From assembly GCA_030431945.1 (NCBI GenBank), contig JAUIIF010000331.1, positions 1-5,592 of the forward strand: a DNA stretch of 5,592 nt, in the 5' to 3' direction. Shown piece by piece: positions 1 to 5,592 of the stretch (position 1 is its first letter; each line of letters opens with the position of its first letter). A model generated the notes under the pieces. The model ran no database searches. It was given only the letters and a program-made list of their open reading frames with translations, and was not told where the DNA came from. The position numbers and the translations under genes are program-made. This DNA comes from Bacteroidia bacterium (GTDB lineage: Bacteria; Bacteroidota; Bacteroidia; Chitinophagales; Saprospiraceae).

Positions 1-182
1 GCTGGTGCATATTCCAGCGCTACCGTGCGCAAACACTCCCGGGCCAGGATTGGGGAGACTTCTCCCCCGTTTTCCTCCAGACACTGACAGATATCCTCAG
101 CCATCCGGCTAAAGATATTATCCTGGGCCCTGGCCAAATTAAGCGCTGCCAGGAAGAAACTGATGGCAAGAAGCGTTCGCAC
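1..182 (-). CDS. Secreted Cys-containing protein of unknown function, N-terminal part
   Basis: The frame opens with GTG at 182-180, immediately after the TAA (185-183) of the trehalose gene in the same frame, so no earlier start is possible. It stays open for 60 codons to the window edge. The protein begins M-R-T followed by a hydrophobic stretch (LLAISFFLAALNL) and an A-R-A|Q-D-N signal-peptidase I site after about residue 19, so export to the periplasm or beyond is likely. The mature part seen so far is acidic and helical, with Cys at residues 32, 34 and 50 (a C-Q-C-L motif, then E-C-L). This resembles small secreted Cys-motif proteins common in Bacteroidota, but I cannot name a family. The next in-frame ATG (residue 27) would delete the signal peptide, which argues for GTG. 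There is no Shine-Dalgarno sequence; stop-start abutment suggests translational coupling with the upstream gene. The C-terminus lies outside the window. Confidence 0.8.
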   Translation of the reverse strand, partial: MRTLLAISFFLAALNLARAQDNIFSRMAEDICQCLEENGGEVSPILARECLRTVALEYAP

Positions 183-2363
183 TTATGCTTTGAGGAGGCT
201 GGTAAACATTTTCCTGACTTCGCTGACTCCGCTTAGCTTGTAGCGGGCACCGGTCCGGTCGGCACCAACCTTAATACTGATGCCATCTTGTGGTAAGGCC
301 GAGAAAATATCTTCATCCGTGGCGTCATCGCCGATGCCCAGAACGAAGCCCCAGCCTTGCTTACCCACCCAGTGGCTGGTCGCCTTTCCTTTATTGACAC
401 CGGCATTTTTTATCTCGACCACCTTATTGCCCTCCAGGACCTGCAGGTCCTGATTCTGAATCAGGTAAGAGAGCATATCCCGGAATTCCCGGACACGCTT
501 CTGCCCCAGGTCGCGGTCGATGCCGCGGTAGTGCCAGGCGAGGCTGTAATCCTTAGTCTCAATGAAAGAGCCCGGGGTACGGGCGACCAGGTTATCAAGC
601 AGCTCCCGGACTTTAGGCATCCAACCGTCCACTACGTTAGGGTTCAGGTGCCATTCGCCCTTTTCCTTCATCCAGACACCGTGTTCGGCGGCCATTTCCA
701 CGTTAAGGTGGCCAAGCCATTTCTCCAGGGTATCCCGGTCGCGACCGCTATTGATAACGACGTTATTCTTAGGGTCGGCGGCTAATCCTTTGAGCAATTT
801 CAGGACTTCGTCGTCCGGGCTTACGGCCTGGGGGTCTTCGTGGAAGCCCATCAGGGTACCGTCATAATCAATGAACAGCAGGCGTTTGTCTGCGGCCCGG
901 TATTTGTCCAGCACGGCATCGAGTTCGCTGTGTGCGAGATGGGTGGTATTGGCCATCTTGTTTTTGTCTTTTAATTTTTTCTGTTCTTTGATGAAGGTGG
1001 CCGCCCAGTGTTTTACGTCGTACTGCTTAAGCTTCATCTGCATGATTTCCATTCTCAGGCGCTGCTCCTCACCAGACATTTCCAGTGCTTCCAGCAGCGC
1101 TGACTCTATTTCCTGGGGGCTTTGCGGATTAACCGAAATGGCACCGTCGTTCAGTTCATAGACTGCTCCCGCCATTTCACTGAGGATAAGAACTCCGCGT
1201 TTGGAATCTTCCTTAGCGGCAATGTATTCTTTGGCTACGAGGTTCATTCCGTCCCGGAGCGGCGTAATCAGGGCAATGTCTGCCTCCCGGTACAAGGTGG
1301 TCAAAGCAGCAAAATTCAACGACCGGTAATAGTAATGGATCGGCATCCAGTCAAAGGTGCCGTACTCGGAGTTGACCTGGCTCACCAGTACGTCCACTTC
1401 TGCCTTCAAACTTTGGTACTGGTCCACATTGGCCCGGCTCGGGACCACAATCATGATCAGGTTAACCTTACCAATGTATTCCGGGTTGTTGCGGATGAAA
1501 CGGCCGAAGGCCCGGACCCGGTGAGGGATGCCCTTGGTATAGTCCAGGCGATCAACACTCAGCACGATTTTCCGACTGGCATGCAGTTTGCGTATTTCAC
1601 CGCTGCTCTGATCAGTAGCGGCATTATCATCGATGTTGGCGTATTTTTCGTAATTGATCCCCATGGGGAATACGTCAACATTGACTTCCCGCTCTTCGAT
1701 GTGCAGCCGGCCGAACTTGTGTTCGTAACCGGTGATCCGGTAAGCTGCCGACAGGAAATGCCGCATGTAACCAAAGGTATGGAAGCCTATTTGGTCAGAT
1801 CCCAGAATACCGTCCAGGATTTCTTTGCGCCAGGGCAAAATCCGGAAGACCTCGTAACTCGGAAACGGGATGTGGAGGAAGAACCCGATGCTGATGTTCG
1901 GGAAACGCTCCCGGATCAGTTTCGGCAACAGCATCAGCTGGTAGTCGTGCACCCACACCATGTCATCTTCCCGCAGGTGCTTTTCCGTTTCCTGGAAGAA
2001 CTTATAATTCACCTCCTGGTAAGCGGCCCACATATCATCGTTGTACGCCGTGTACTCGGTGAAGTAATGAAAATGGGGCCAGATGGTCTTGTTACTAAAT
2101 CCTTCGTAGTAAAGATCGATTTCCCGCTCCGTCAGGAAAACGGGGGCCAGCTTACGGCTGGCCAGGTCATTGCGGATGCTTTCCTTTTCCCACTCATCGT
2201 GAATGTCCTGCCCGGGCCACCCGATCCAGAGTTTATTGTAGTCATCATCTAAAGAGTTTAGCCCGGTGGCCAGGCCTCCGGCGCTGGGGTGATAATGCAA
2301 CTCCCCTTCCGAACGATTAATCGTAATCGGCAGGCGGTTCGAAATAATAACTAATCTTGACAT
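183..2363 (-). CDS. otsAB: Bifunctional trehalose-6-phosphate synthase/phosphatase (OtsA-OtsB fusion)
   Basis: One 726-residue cytoplasmic chain predicted to make trehalose from UDP-glucose and glucose-6-phosphate via trehalose-6-phosphate. Residues 1-460 are a GT20 synthase: start SRLVIISNR with Arg10, the GGL loop at 29-31, Tyr86 and Trp95 in YYEGFSN..WPHFHY, VHDY with Asp140, HIPFP with His164, DRLDYTKG with Arg272 and Lys277, and DGMNLVAKE at 371-379. These match the glucose-6-phosphate and UDP-glucose binding residues of E. coli OtsA. A short Lys-rich linker (about 460-475) leads to a HAD phosphatase at about 480-726: DYDGT with nucleophile Asp499 and acid/base Asp501, SGR at 539-541, Lys658 in NKGK, and GDDATDED at 678-685. 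All catalytic motifs of both halves are intact, unlike the many plant and fungal paralogues with a dead half. Bifunctional proteins of this type are known in Bacteroidota (Cytophaga hutchinsonii TPSP). The ATG at 2363 starts exactly at the conserved N-terminal strand. There is no good SD or clear promoter in the roughly 100 bases upstream, which lie after a terminator, so it probably has its own promoter. Confidence 0.97.
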   Translation of the reverse strand: MSRLVIISNRLPITINRSEGELHYHPSAGGLATGLNSLDDDYNKLWIGWPGQDIHDEWEKESIRNDLASRKLAPVFLTEREIDLYYEGFSNKTIWPHFHYFTEYTAYNDDMWAAYQEVNYKFFQETEKHLREDDMVWVHDYQLMLLPKLIRERFPNISIGFFLHIPFPSYEVFRILPWRKEILDGILGSDQIGFHTFGYMRHFLSAAYRITGYEHKFGRLHIEEREVNVDVFPMGINYEKYANIDDNAATDQSSGEIRKLHASRKIVLSVDRLDYTKGIPHRVRAFGRFIRNNPEYIGKVNLIMIVVPSRANVDQYQSLKAEVDVLVSQVNSEYGTFDWMPIHYYYRSLNFAALTTLYREADIALITPLRDGMNLVAKEYIAAKEDSKRGVLILSEMAGAVYELNDGAISVNPQSPQEIESALLEALEMSGEEQRLRMEIMQMKLKQYDVKHWAATFIKEQKKLKDKNKMANTTHLAHSELDAVLDKYRAADKRLLFIDYDGTLMGFHEDPQAVSPDDEVLKLLKGLAADPKNNVVINSGRDRDTLEKWLGHLNVEMAAEHGVWMKEKGEWHLNPNVVDGWMPKVRELLDNLVARTPGSFIETKDYSLAWHYRGIDRDLGQKRVREFRDMLSYLIQNQDLQVLEGNKVVEIKNAGVNKGKATSHWVGKQGWGFVLGIGDDATDEDIFSALPQDGISIKVGADRTGARYKLSGVSEVRKMFTSLLKA

Positions 2364-2466
2364 GAAGCGTAGGTAGCTGGGTGAATAGAAAGATCATAGC
2401 GCGCAGCCAATTTAATTCCCATTATGGTGGCAAATCAGGCAGCGGTTACAATAAGGCAACTTTTGG

Positions 2467-2516
2467 CCGTAAAACAAAGAAACGGCTGATCCCTTTTGTC
2501 AGGAACCAGCCGTTTC
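2467..2516 (-). terminator. Rho-independent terminator of the 467-residue gene
   Basis: Arms 2479-2488 (GAAACGGCTG) and 2507-2516 (CAGCCGTTTC) are perfect 10-bp complements. Inside the 18-base spacer, TCC at 2490-2492 can also pair with GGA at 2502-2504 across a small internal loop. Read on the minus strand, the hairpin is followed by TTTGTTTTAC. It starts 27 bases beyond the stop codon of the minus-strand gene at 2544-3947, the expected place for an intrinsic terminator. It separates that gene from the trehalose gene about 100 bases further on. Confidence 0.85.
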
Positions 2517-2543
2517 ACCAGAGGTTTGGTCAAAATCAGGAAA

Positions 2544-3947
2544 TTATGCTTCGACCTTTTTCTTACGCGGCGTTTTGAAGAACTCCTTAAGCTGCTTTTC
2601 CGTCATAAAGCCGTACTCCATCCAGGTAGTCATCGTGGTTTTTTTGATGTCCCGGTAGTCTTTACCCCGCTTATTGGTATAGACTTTCAGCAGTTCCTTC
2701 GTGTACTTGCGGGCAAGGCCCCGCAGTTGCTGGTTAAAGGTTTCGTTGCCGAACACCTTGATGTAGGCAGGAATCTGCTTTCCGGTAATTTCGTACCACT
2801 GCATGTATTCCTCTTCGGAAGTACCCAGGCCATTCGCCAGTTTGGCAAAATAACCATAGATCGTCTGACGAATATTTTCGTTGAAGTTGCTCAGACCGCT
2901 GTGCTTCGGCTGTTCCTCCTGGATAGCTTCCTGGACGTCCGGGCTGACAAAACCGTCAGCATGGATTTTATCCGTCAGGTTGAAATAAGCCGTCAGGTCG
3001 TCCTCCAGTGAACGGTCTACGATAGCGCCGAAGCGTTGCTCTTCTTCCGGACCGAAAGGTACCGCACTGTTATTTTTCAACTCCAGGATAAACCCGAGAA
3101 TAACTTCAGAAGTCCCTTCGGCATCTGCCTTCCGCTCCCGGTTGAGGGCTGCCACCAGTTCCGGCAACATTTCTTCCGTGGGCGTGAAATAAGCACCGTA
3201 AATGGCCAGGGGCTTGAGAATTTCTTCGCGGCCGGCAAATTCCGGCCGGGTCACCATTTCGTGCAGCGTAGGCAGCAGGGCATCGTTGTTCAACTCACCG
3301 CTGACCCGGAAGAACAAAAAGTCGATCAGGGCAGTCGTATGCGAGGTGAGTTCCGTGGTGTTAACCGGGAAGGGGGCATAATGGTAGTTCCGTCCGCGGA
3401 ACTGCCGGCGGTACCGGCGCTCAATCCGCCGGCGGCCTTCCATAGTGCGGGCATCGTTACTGCGTTGCCCCTGCAAGAACTGACGAACACGCTTACTGGA
3501 AATGCTGTTGATCAGGCTGGTGACAAAAATATCGCTACTCAGCGCAAAACCACATTCCACACTCTGACCGATACGGTTACGGAGTTGATCAAAATTGCTG
3601 TTTTGAGCAATGGCCCGGAGGATTTCACCAAAATGGTTGTTCTGCCTGGCGTAGTAATAGTGCTCCGTAATTTCTCCACGCAGCACGGAGTAGCCGAGAA
3701 TCCGTGGCAAAAACAAGCCTTCAAAACGCTCATCCAGTAATTTACGCTCGAACGATTCGATTTCCAGCGGGCTAAAATCAATCATCTGCTGGTAAGCAGC
3801 TTCAATCTGCGGTTCAAATTCAAGCTTGAGTGCATCATAATACTGATCCTCTTCCTCTTCCAGGAAACTGGCTAGATTAGGGTGCGCCTGAATGGCTTCC
3901 GCAATGGCGTCAAGGTGTTGGCTGTAGGCTTCGTTAAGTTCGTACAT
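2544..3947 (-). CDS. Uncharacterised 467-residue soluble protein
   Basis: I do not recognise this family. It is a real gene: long, with codon choice like the neighbours, an ATG near the divergent intergenic region, and a strong terminator just after its TAA. The protein has no signal peptide and no membrane segment, and looks mostly alpha-helical and cytoplasmic. Residues 1-80 are acidic (EEEEDQYYDALKLEFEP at about 30-46). Residues 151-186 form a very Arg-rich belt (SSKRVRQFLQG..RRRIERRYRRQFRGR) that could bind nucleic acid or another polyanion. The middle (about 200-320) is helical with repeated Leu/Glu patterns reminiscent of helical-repeat proteins, and residues 360-467 are Lys/Tyr-rich and end in a basic tail (KTPRKKKVEA). 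No enzyme motif, nucleotide-binding loop or zinc site is visible. There is no SD before ATG 3947. Its leader holds a terminator-like hairpin, so expression may be attenuated. A single-gene transcription unit is likely. Confidence 0.88.
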   Translation of the reverse strand: MYELNEAYSQHLDAIAEAIQAHPNLASFLEEEEDQYYDALKLEFEPQIEAAYQQMIDFSPLEIESFERKLLDERFEGLFLPRILGYSVLRGEITEHYYYARQNNHFGEILRAIAQNSNFDQLRNRIGQSVECGFALSSDIFVTSLINSISSKRVRQFLQGQRSNDARTMEGRRRIERRYRRQFRGRNYHYAPFPVNTTELTSHTTALIDFLFFRVSGELNNDALLPTLHEMVTRPEFAGREEILKPLAIYGAYFTPTEEMLPELVAALNRERKADAEGTSEVILGFILELKNNSAVPFGPEEEQRFGAIVDRSLEDDLTAYFNLTDKIHADGFVSPDVQEAIQEEQPKHSGLSNFNENIRQTIYGYFAKLANGLGTSEEEYMQWYEITGKQIPAYIKVFGNETFNQQLRGLARKYTKELLKVYTNKRGKDYRDIKKTTMTTWMEYGFMTEKQLKEFFKTPRKKKVEA

Positions 3948-3964
3948 GATTACAAAGGATGCTT

Positions 3965-4009
3965 AAGTAAAAAGAAACCTGATAATGCCATTTTCAGCAT
4001 TATCAGGTT
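3965..4009 (-). terminator. Terminator-like hairpin in the leader of the 467-residue gene
   Basis: Perfect 13-bp arms at 3976-3988 (AACCTGATAATGC) and 3997-4009 (GCATTATCAGGTT) enclose an 8-base loop. On the minus strand they are followed directly by TCTTTTTACTT, the layout of an intrinsic terminator; on the plus strand no T-run follows. It sits only 28 bases upstream of the ATG at 3947, and no minus-strand gene is visible before it within the window until beyond the plus-strand ATP-grasp gene. It could be a leader attenuator, the end of a short RNA starting near 4026, or a block on antisense read-through from the ATP-grasp gene. The structure is certain; the role is inferred. The stem is AT-rich, so it may be only moderately stable. 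Confidence 0.65.
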
Positions 4010-4012
4010 ACG

Positions 4013-4028
4013 GCACTCCCGTGAGTGC
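4013..4028 (-). other. Small hairpin GCACTC/GAGTGC upstream of the leader terminator
   Basis: GCACTC at 4013-4018 and GAGTGC at 4023-4028 pair perfectly around a 4-base loop. It lies three bases from the larger 13-bp hairpin, so a minus-strand leader RNA starting near 4026-4030 would begin with this stem or part of it. Six base pairs can occur by chance; its interest is only its position between the promoter-like element and the terminator-like hairpin. Confidence 0.35.
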
Positions 4029-4032
4029 ACTG

Positions 4033-4040
4033 CAAATGTA
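4033..4040 (-). promoter_or_regulatory. Candidate Bacteroidota -7 promoter element (TACATTTG)
   Basis: The minus strand reads TACATTTG, matching all six fixed positions of the Bacteroidota primary-sigma -7 consensus TAnnTTTG. Transcription would start near 4026-4028 and run through the two hairpins into the 467-residue gene, giving a leader of about 80 bases. No good TTG/TTTG -33 element lies 19-21 bases further upstream, so the support is partial. A perfect match in an intergenic region of this size could arise by chance about one time in eight. Confidence 0.4.
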
Positions 4041-4194
4041 CGCTTTTACCCGGGATAATGTTGCAGCGGAAAAGAAATTGTTTCCCGGTCCGGCCCGCAG
4101 GTCACGCCCGTTCCAGCGCTTAATGTCCGCACAGGCAGCGGAATACCGAACAAATCGCTACCTTCCACCTTAAGAAAGAAAACCATACACGACT

Positions 4195-5157
4195 ATGAAG
4201 AAAATTGGCATCCTTTACGGCCGGGAACGGTCCTTCCCCCCCGCCGTGATTCAACGGATTAATGACATGAACGTAGACGGGATCATGGCGGAACCGGTCA
4301 AGATTGATAAGGTCGGCCAGGGGCTCAATCCGGGCTACTCGGTCATTATCGACCGGATCAGCCAGGATGTCCCTTTTTACCGGGCGATGCTGAAGAATGC
4401 GGCCGCCACCGGTACTGCGGTGATCAACAACCCTTTCTGGTGGAGCGCCGATGAGAAGTTTTTCAACAACGTACTCTCCGTCGGCCCGGCCGGCGTTCCG
4501 GTACCGAAAACAGTACTCTTACCCAGTCATGAGTTACCTACGGACACCTCCGGAGAAAGCTTCTCTAACCTCGCCCATCCACTCGACTGGCAGAGTATCT
4601 TCAACTACATTGGCTGGCCCGCTTACATGAAGCCGCACGATGGCGGCGGCTGGAAAAGTGTTTATAAGCTGCAGGGACCGGACGATCTCTGGAAAGCACA
4701 CGCGGAGACGGGACAACTCGTGATGATGCTCCAGGAAAACATCGATTTCACCAGTTATTTCCGCTGTTACTGCATCGGCCGGAAGTACGTCAAGATCATG
4801 CATTACGAACCACGGAATGAGTTCCTGGATCGCTACAACTGCCACCATGACGTGAGTGACGAGCTGATGCAGACGATGCACGATTACGTCATCAAGCTTA
4901 ACGAATGGCTGGGATACGACTTCAATACCGTGGAATTTGCCGTGCGCGACGGCATCCCGCTGGCCATTGACTTCTGCAACCCTGCGCCTGATGCCGATAA
5001 ATTCAGTGTGGGAGAAGAGAACTTCAACTGGGTCATCGAGCACGCTGCCAAGTACGCCATCGAGCGGGCACAGGCGGCAGAGCCCGGAAAAATGAACCTT
5101 ACCTGGGGCAAGTTCATCACCGAATCCGTCAACGGCAACTACAACTTTGGCAAGTAG
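4195..5157 (+). CDS. RimK-like ATP-grasp domain protein, substrate unknown
   Basis: A 320-residue soluble protein with an ATP-grasp ligase layout. Residues 1-75 form an alpha/beta N-terminal domain (KKIGILYGRERSFPPA, then VIIDRIS at 50-56). Residues 76-110 give the usual linker into the ATP-binding half: VINNPFWWSADEKFF and GVPVPKTVLLP. Lys146 followed by a Gly-rich loop (YMKPHDGGGWK, 144-154) fits the phosphate-binding lysine and flap; MMLQENI at 177-183 fits the adenine hinge. Arg190, Lys197 and Lys200 are plausible phosphate or substrate contacts. Glu247 and D-F-C-N at 259-262 are the likely Mg-ATP ligands, in place of the common E-x-N. ATP-grasp enzymes activate a carboxylate as an acyl phosphate and join it to an amine or similar nucleophile, so a peptide-bond-forming ligase is a reasonable guess, but the substrates cannot be read from the sequence. 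It starts at the ATG at 4195, after an A-rich stretch with no SD. It is divergent from the 467-residue gene and convergent with the gene on the right, so no partner gene is seen. Confidence 0.9.
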   Translation: MKKIGILYGRERSFPPAVIQRINDMNVDGIMAEPVKIDKVGQGLNPGYSVIIDRISQDVPFYRAMLKNAAATGTAVINNPFWWSADEKFFNNVLSVGPAGVPVPKTVLLPSHELPTDTSGESFSNLAHPLDWQSIFNYIGWPAYMKPHDGGGWKSVYKLQGPDDLWKAHAETGQLVMMLQENIDFTSYFRCYCIGRKYVKIMHYEPRNEFLDRYNCHHDVSDELMQTMHDYVIKLNEWLGYDFNTVEFAVRDGIPLAIDFCNPAPDADKFSVGEENFNWVIEHAAKYAIERAQAAEPGKMNLTWGKFITESVNGNYNFGK

Positions 5158-5199
5158 CGCTCCCTAAGCGCAACCTGGTGATCAACATGAGTCATCCCG

Positions 5200-5233
5200 A
5201 ATTTTCACGGCGCTATTTTAAGCCCTGAAAATT
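5200..5233. terminator. Possible bidirectional hairpin between convergent genes
   Basis: AATTTTCA at 5200-5207 and TGAAAATT at 5226-5233 are perfect 8-bp complements, and GGC at 5209-5211 can pair with GCC at 5222-5224 inside, across a C-C mismatch. It lies 43 bases after the ATP-grasp stop and 59 bases after the stop of the minus-strand gene on the right, a natural place for a shared terminator. The stem itself supplies T-rich ends on both strands (AATT), but no long T-run follows, so termination is uncertain. Confidence 0.4.
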
Positions 5234-5238
5234 AGTTA

Positions 5239-5250
5239 AGGGTATACCCT
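5239..5250. repeat. 12-bp perfect palindrome AGGGTATACCCT
   Basis: AGGGTA and TACCCT are exact reverse complements with no spacer. It lies between the two convergent genes, six bases after the AT-rich hairpin. Spacerless palindromes suit dimeric protein binding better than an RNA hairpin, but a single copy downstream of both genes gives no regulatory context. It may be chance. Confidence 0.35.
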
Positions 5251-5291
5251 CCCTGCGCCTTTCCCTTACCCTGCACCTGCGGCCGCGCCCC

Positions 5292-5592
5292 CTACTGTTT
5301 GCGCAGGCTGATTTCCTTGATCCACAGGCCGGTATCCACCTCGTCCGCATAGCCGCCAAAGCAATGGAGTCGTTTCGCATTTGCGGGAATGTAGAGGCTG
5401 TCTATCTGTACTGTATTCCAGGCTCTGGGGTAAACTTCCTTGCGGGCGATCCGGTCCGCCACGGGCAGCTGCCGGGTTGGTGCGGCTGCAAGTTGCTGAA
5501 AAACGTTGTACTGCGCCAGGCTGTCGACCTGCAGGCCCAGCCGGACGGGAAGTGCAGCGTGGTACTTGACGGTGGCGGTATAATAGCCATCC
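5292..5592 (-). CDS. C-terminal end of a protein with a probable beta-sandwich domain
   Basis: The minus frame that ends in TAG at 5294-5292 is open back to the window edge, giving 99 residues from DGYYTATVKYHAA to WIKEISLRKQ. Alternating hydrophobic residues suggest beta-strands: GYYTATVKY, VRLGLQVDSL, WNTVQIDSLYIP, RLHCFGG, TGLWIKEISLRK. The order (a 'gives/receives' strand, then W-x-x-V-x-I-x-x-L-x-I-P, then a final L-W-I-K-E-I-x-L strand at the extreme C-terminus) resembles carbohydrate-binding-module-like or jelly-roll end domains of secreted Bacteroidota enzymes. The family and the catalytic part, if any, lie to the right of the window. A different open frame over the same bases (about 62 codons) lacks this pattern and is less likely. 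The gene is convergent with the ATP-grasp gene. Confidence 0.7.
   Translation of the reverse strand, partial: DGYYTATVKYHAALPVRLGLQVDSLAQYNVFQQLAAAPTRQLPVADRIARKEVYPRAWNTVQIDSLYIPANAKRLHCFGGYADEVDTGLWIKEISLRKQ

Noticed and set aside
1122..2252. A 376-codon open frame on the plus strand opposite the trehalose gene
   Set aside because: Its codons are the exact complements of the real gene's codons (same phase), so it is open only because the gene avoids TTA, CTA and TCA codons. Its product shows no recognisable domain, while the minus strand encodes a fully conserved enzyme.
2364..2466. Possible promoter for the trehalose gene (minus-strand TTG followed 18 bases later by CTGATTTG)
   Set aside because: Only the TTTG half of the -7 consensus matches and the spacing is short. 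A promoter is expected here, but none can be assigned with confidence.
2381..2578. A 65-codon plus-strand open frame spanning the terminator and the end of the 467-residue gene
   Set aside because: It crosses the terminator stem and overlaps the conserved-looking C-terminus of the real gene on the other strand; no start signal or similarity.
2496..3740. Long plus-strand open frames (2496-3011 and 3036-3740) opposite the 467-residue gene
   Set aside because: They are in the complementary codon phase and arise from the same codon bias; the first begins inside the terminator stem region. The minus-strand gene has a terminator and sensible protein composition.
4056..4063. TAATGTTG on the plus strand as a promoter element for the ATP-grasp gene
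   Set aside because: One mismatch to TAnnTTTG, no -33 element at the right distance, and it would leave a leader of about 125 bases; too weak to list as a feature.
3985..4173. A 62-codon plus-strand open frame in the divergent intergenic region, 21 bases before the ATP-grasp start
   Set aside because: Its ATG lies inside the 13-bp hairpin, it has no promoter or domain, and its composition is unlike the neighbouring proteins. A short leader peptide cannot be excluded, but nothing supports it.
4534..5043. A 169-codon minus-strand open frame inside the ATP-grasp gene
   Set aside because: Codon-complement shadow of a gene with clear ATP-grasp motifs; no independent start region or domain.

Overview
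The window reads as a chromosomal stretch from a free-living member of the Bacteroidota with moderate GC content, most plausibly a Saprospiria/Lewinella-like bacterium. The reasons are the single-chain trehalose-6-phosphate synthase/phosphatase (a form well known in this phylum), starts without Shine-Dalgarno sequences, a perfect TAnnTTTG-type -7 promoter element, and a signal peptide ending in A-x-A before Gln. The assignment below phylum level is a guess from overall style.

Layout, left to right. Positions 1-182 (minus) hold the first 60 codons of a secreted Cys-containing protein that runs off the left edge. Its GTG start directly abuts the stop codon of the next gene. Positions 183-2363 (minus) encode a complete 726-residue fusion of OtsA-type trehalose-6-phosphate synthase and OtsB-type HAD phosphatase. 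Positions 2364-2543 are intergenic and contain a good Rho-independent terminator for the gene that follows. Positions 2544-3947 (minus) encode a 467-residue cytoplasmic-looking protein of no recognised family. Positions 3948-4194 separate divergent genes and carry a 13-bp perfect hairpin followed by a T-run on the minus strand, which is upstream rather than downstream of a minus-strand gene. Positions 4195-5157 (plus) encode a RimK-like ATP-grasp protein. Positions 5158-5291 lie between convergent genes and hold an AT-rich hairpin and a 12-bp palindrome. Positions 5292-5592 (minus) hold the C-terminal 99 codons of a protein that enters from the right edge and looks like a beta-sandwich end domain.

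How the genes fit together. The only pathway that can be read with confidence is trehalose synthesis: UDP-glucose plus glucose-6-phosphate to trehalose-6-phosphate to trehalose, by one polypeptide. The secreted-protein gene is probably co-transcribed and translationally coupled to it. The 467-residue gene is bounded by hairpins at both ends and looks like its own transcription unit. The ATP-grasp gene is monocistronic within the window. No mobile element, CRISPR array, tRNA or rRNA was seen. I found no clear multi-gene novel system. The points most worth a second look are the terminator-like leader at 3965-4040, the unassigned 467-residue protein, and the ATP-grasp enzyme of unknown substrate.
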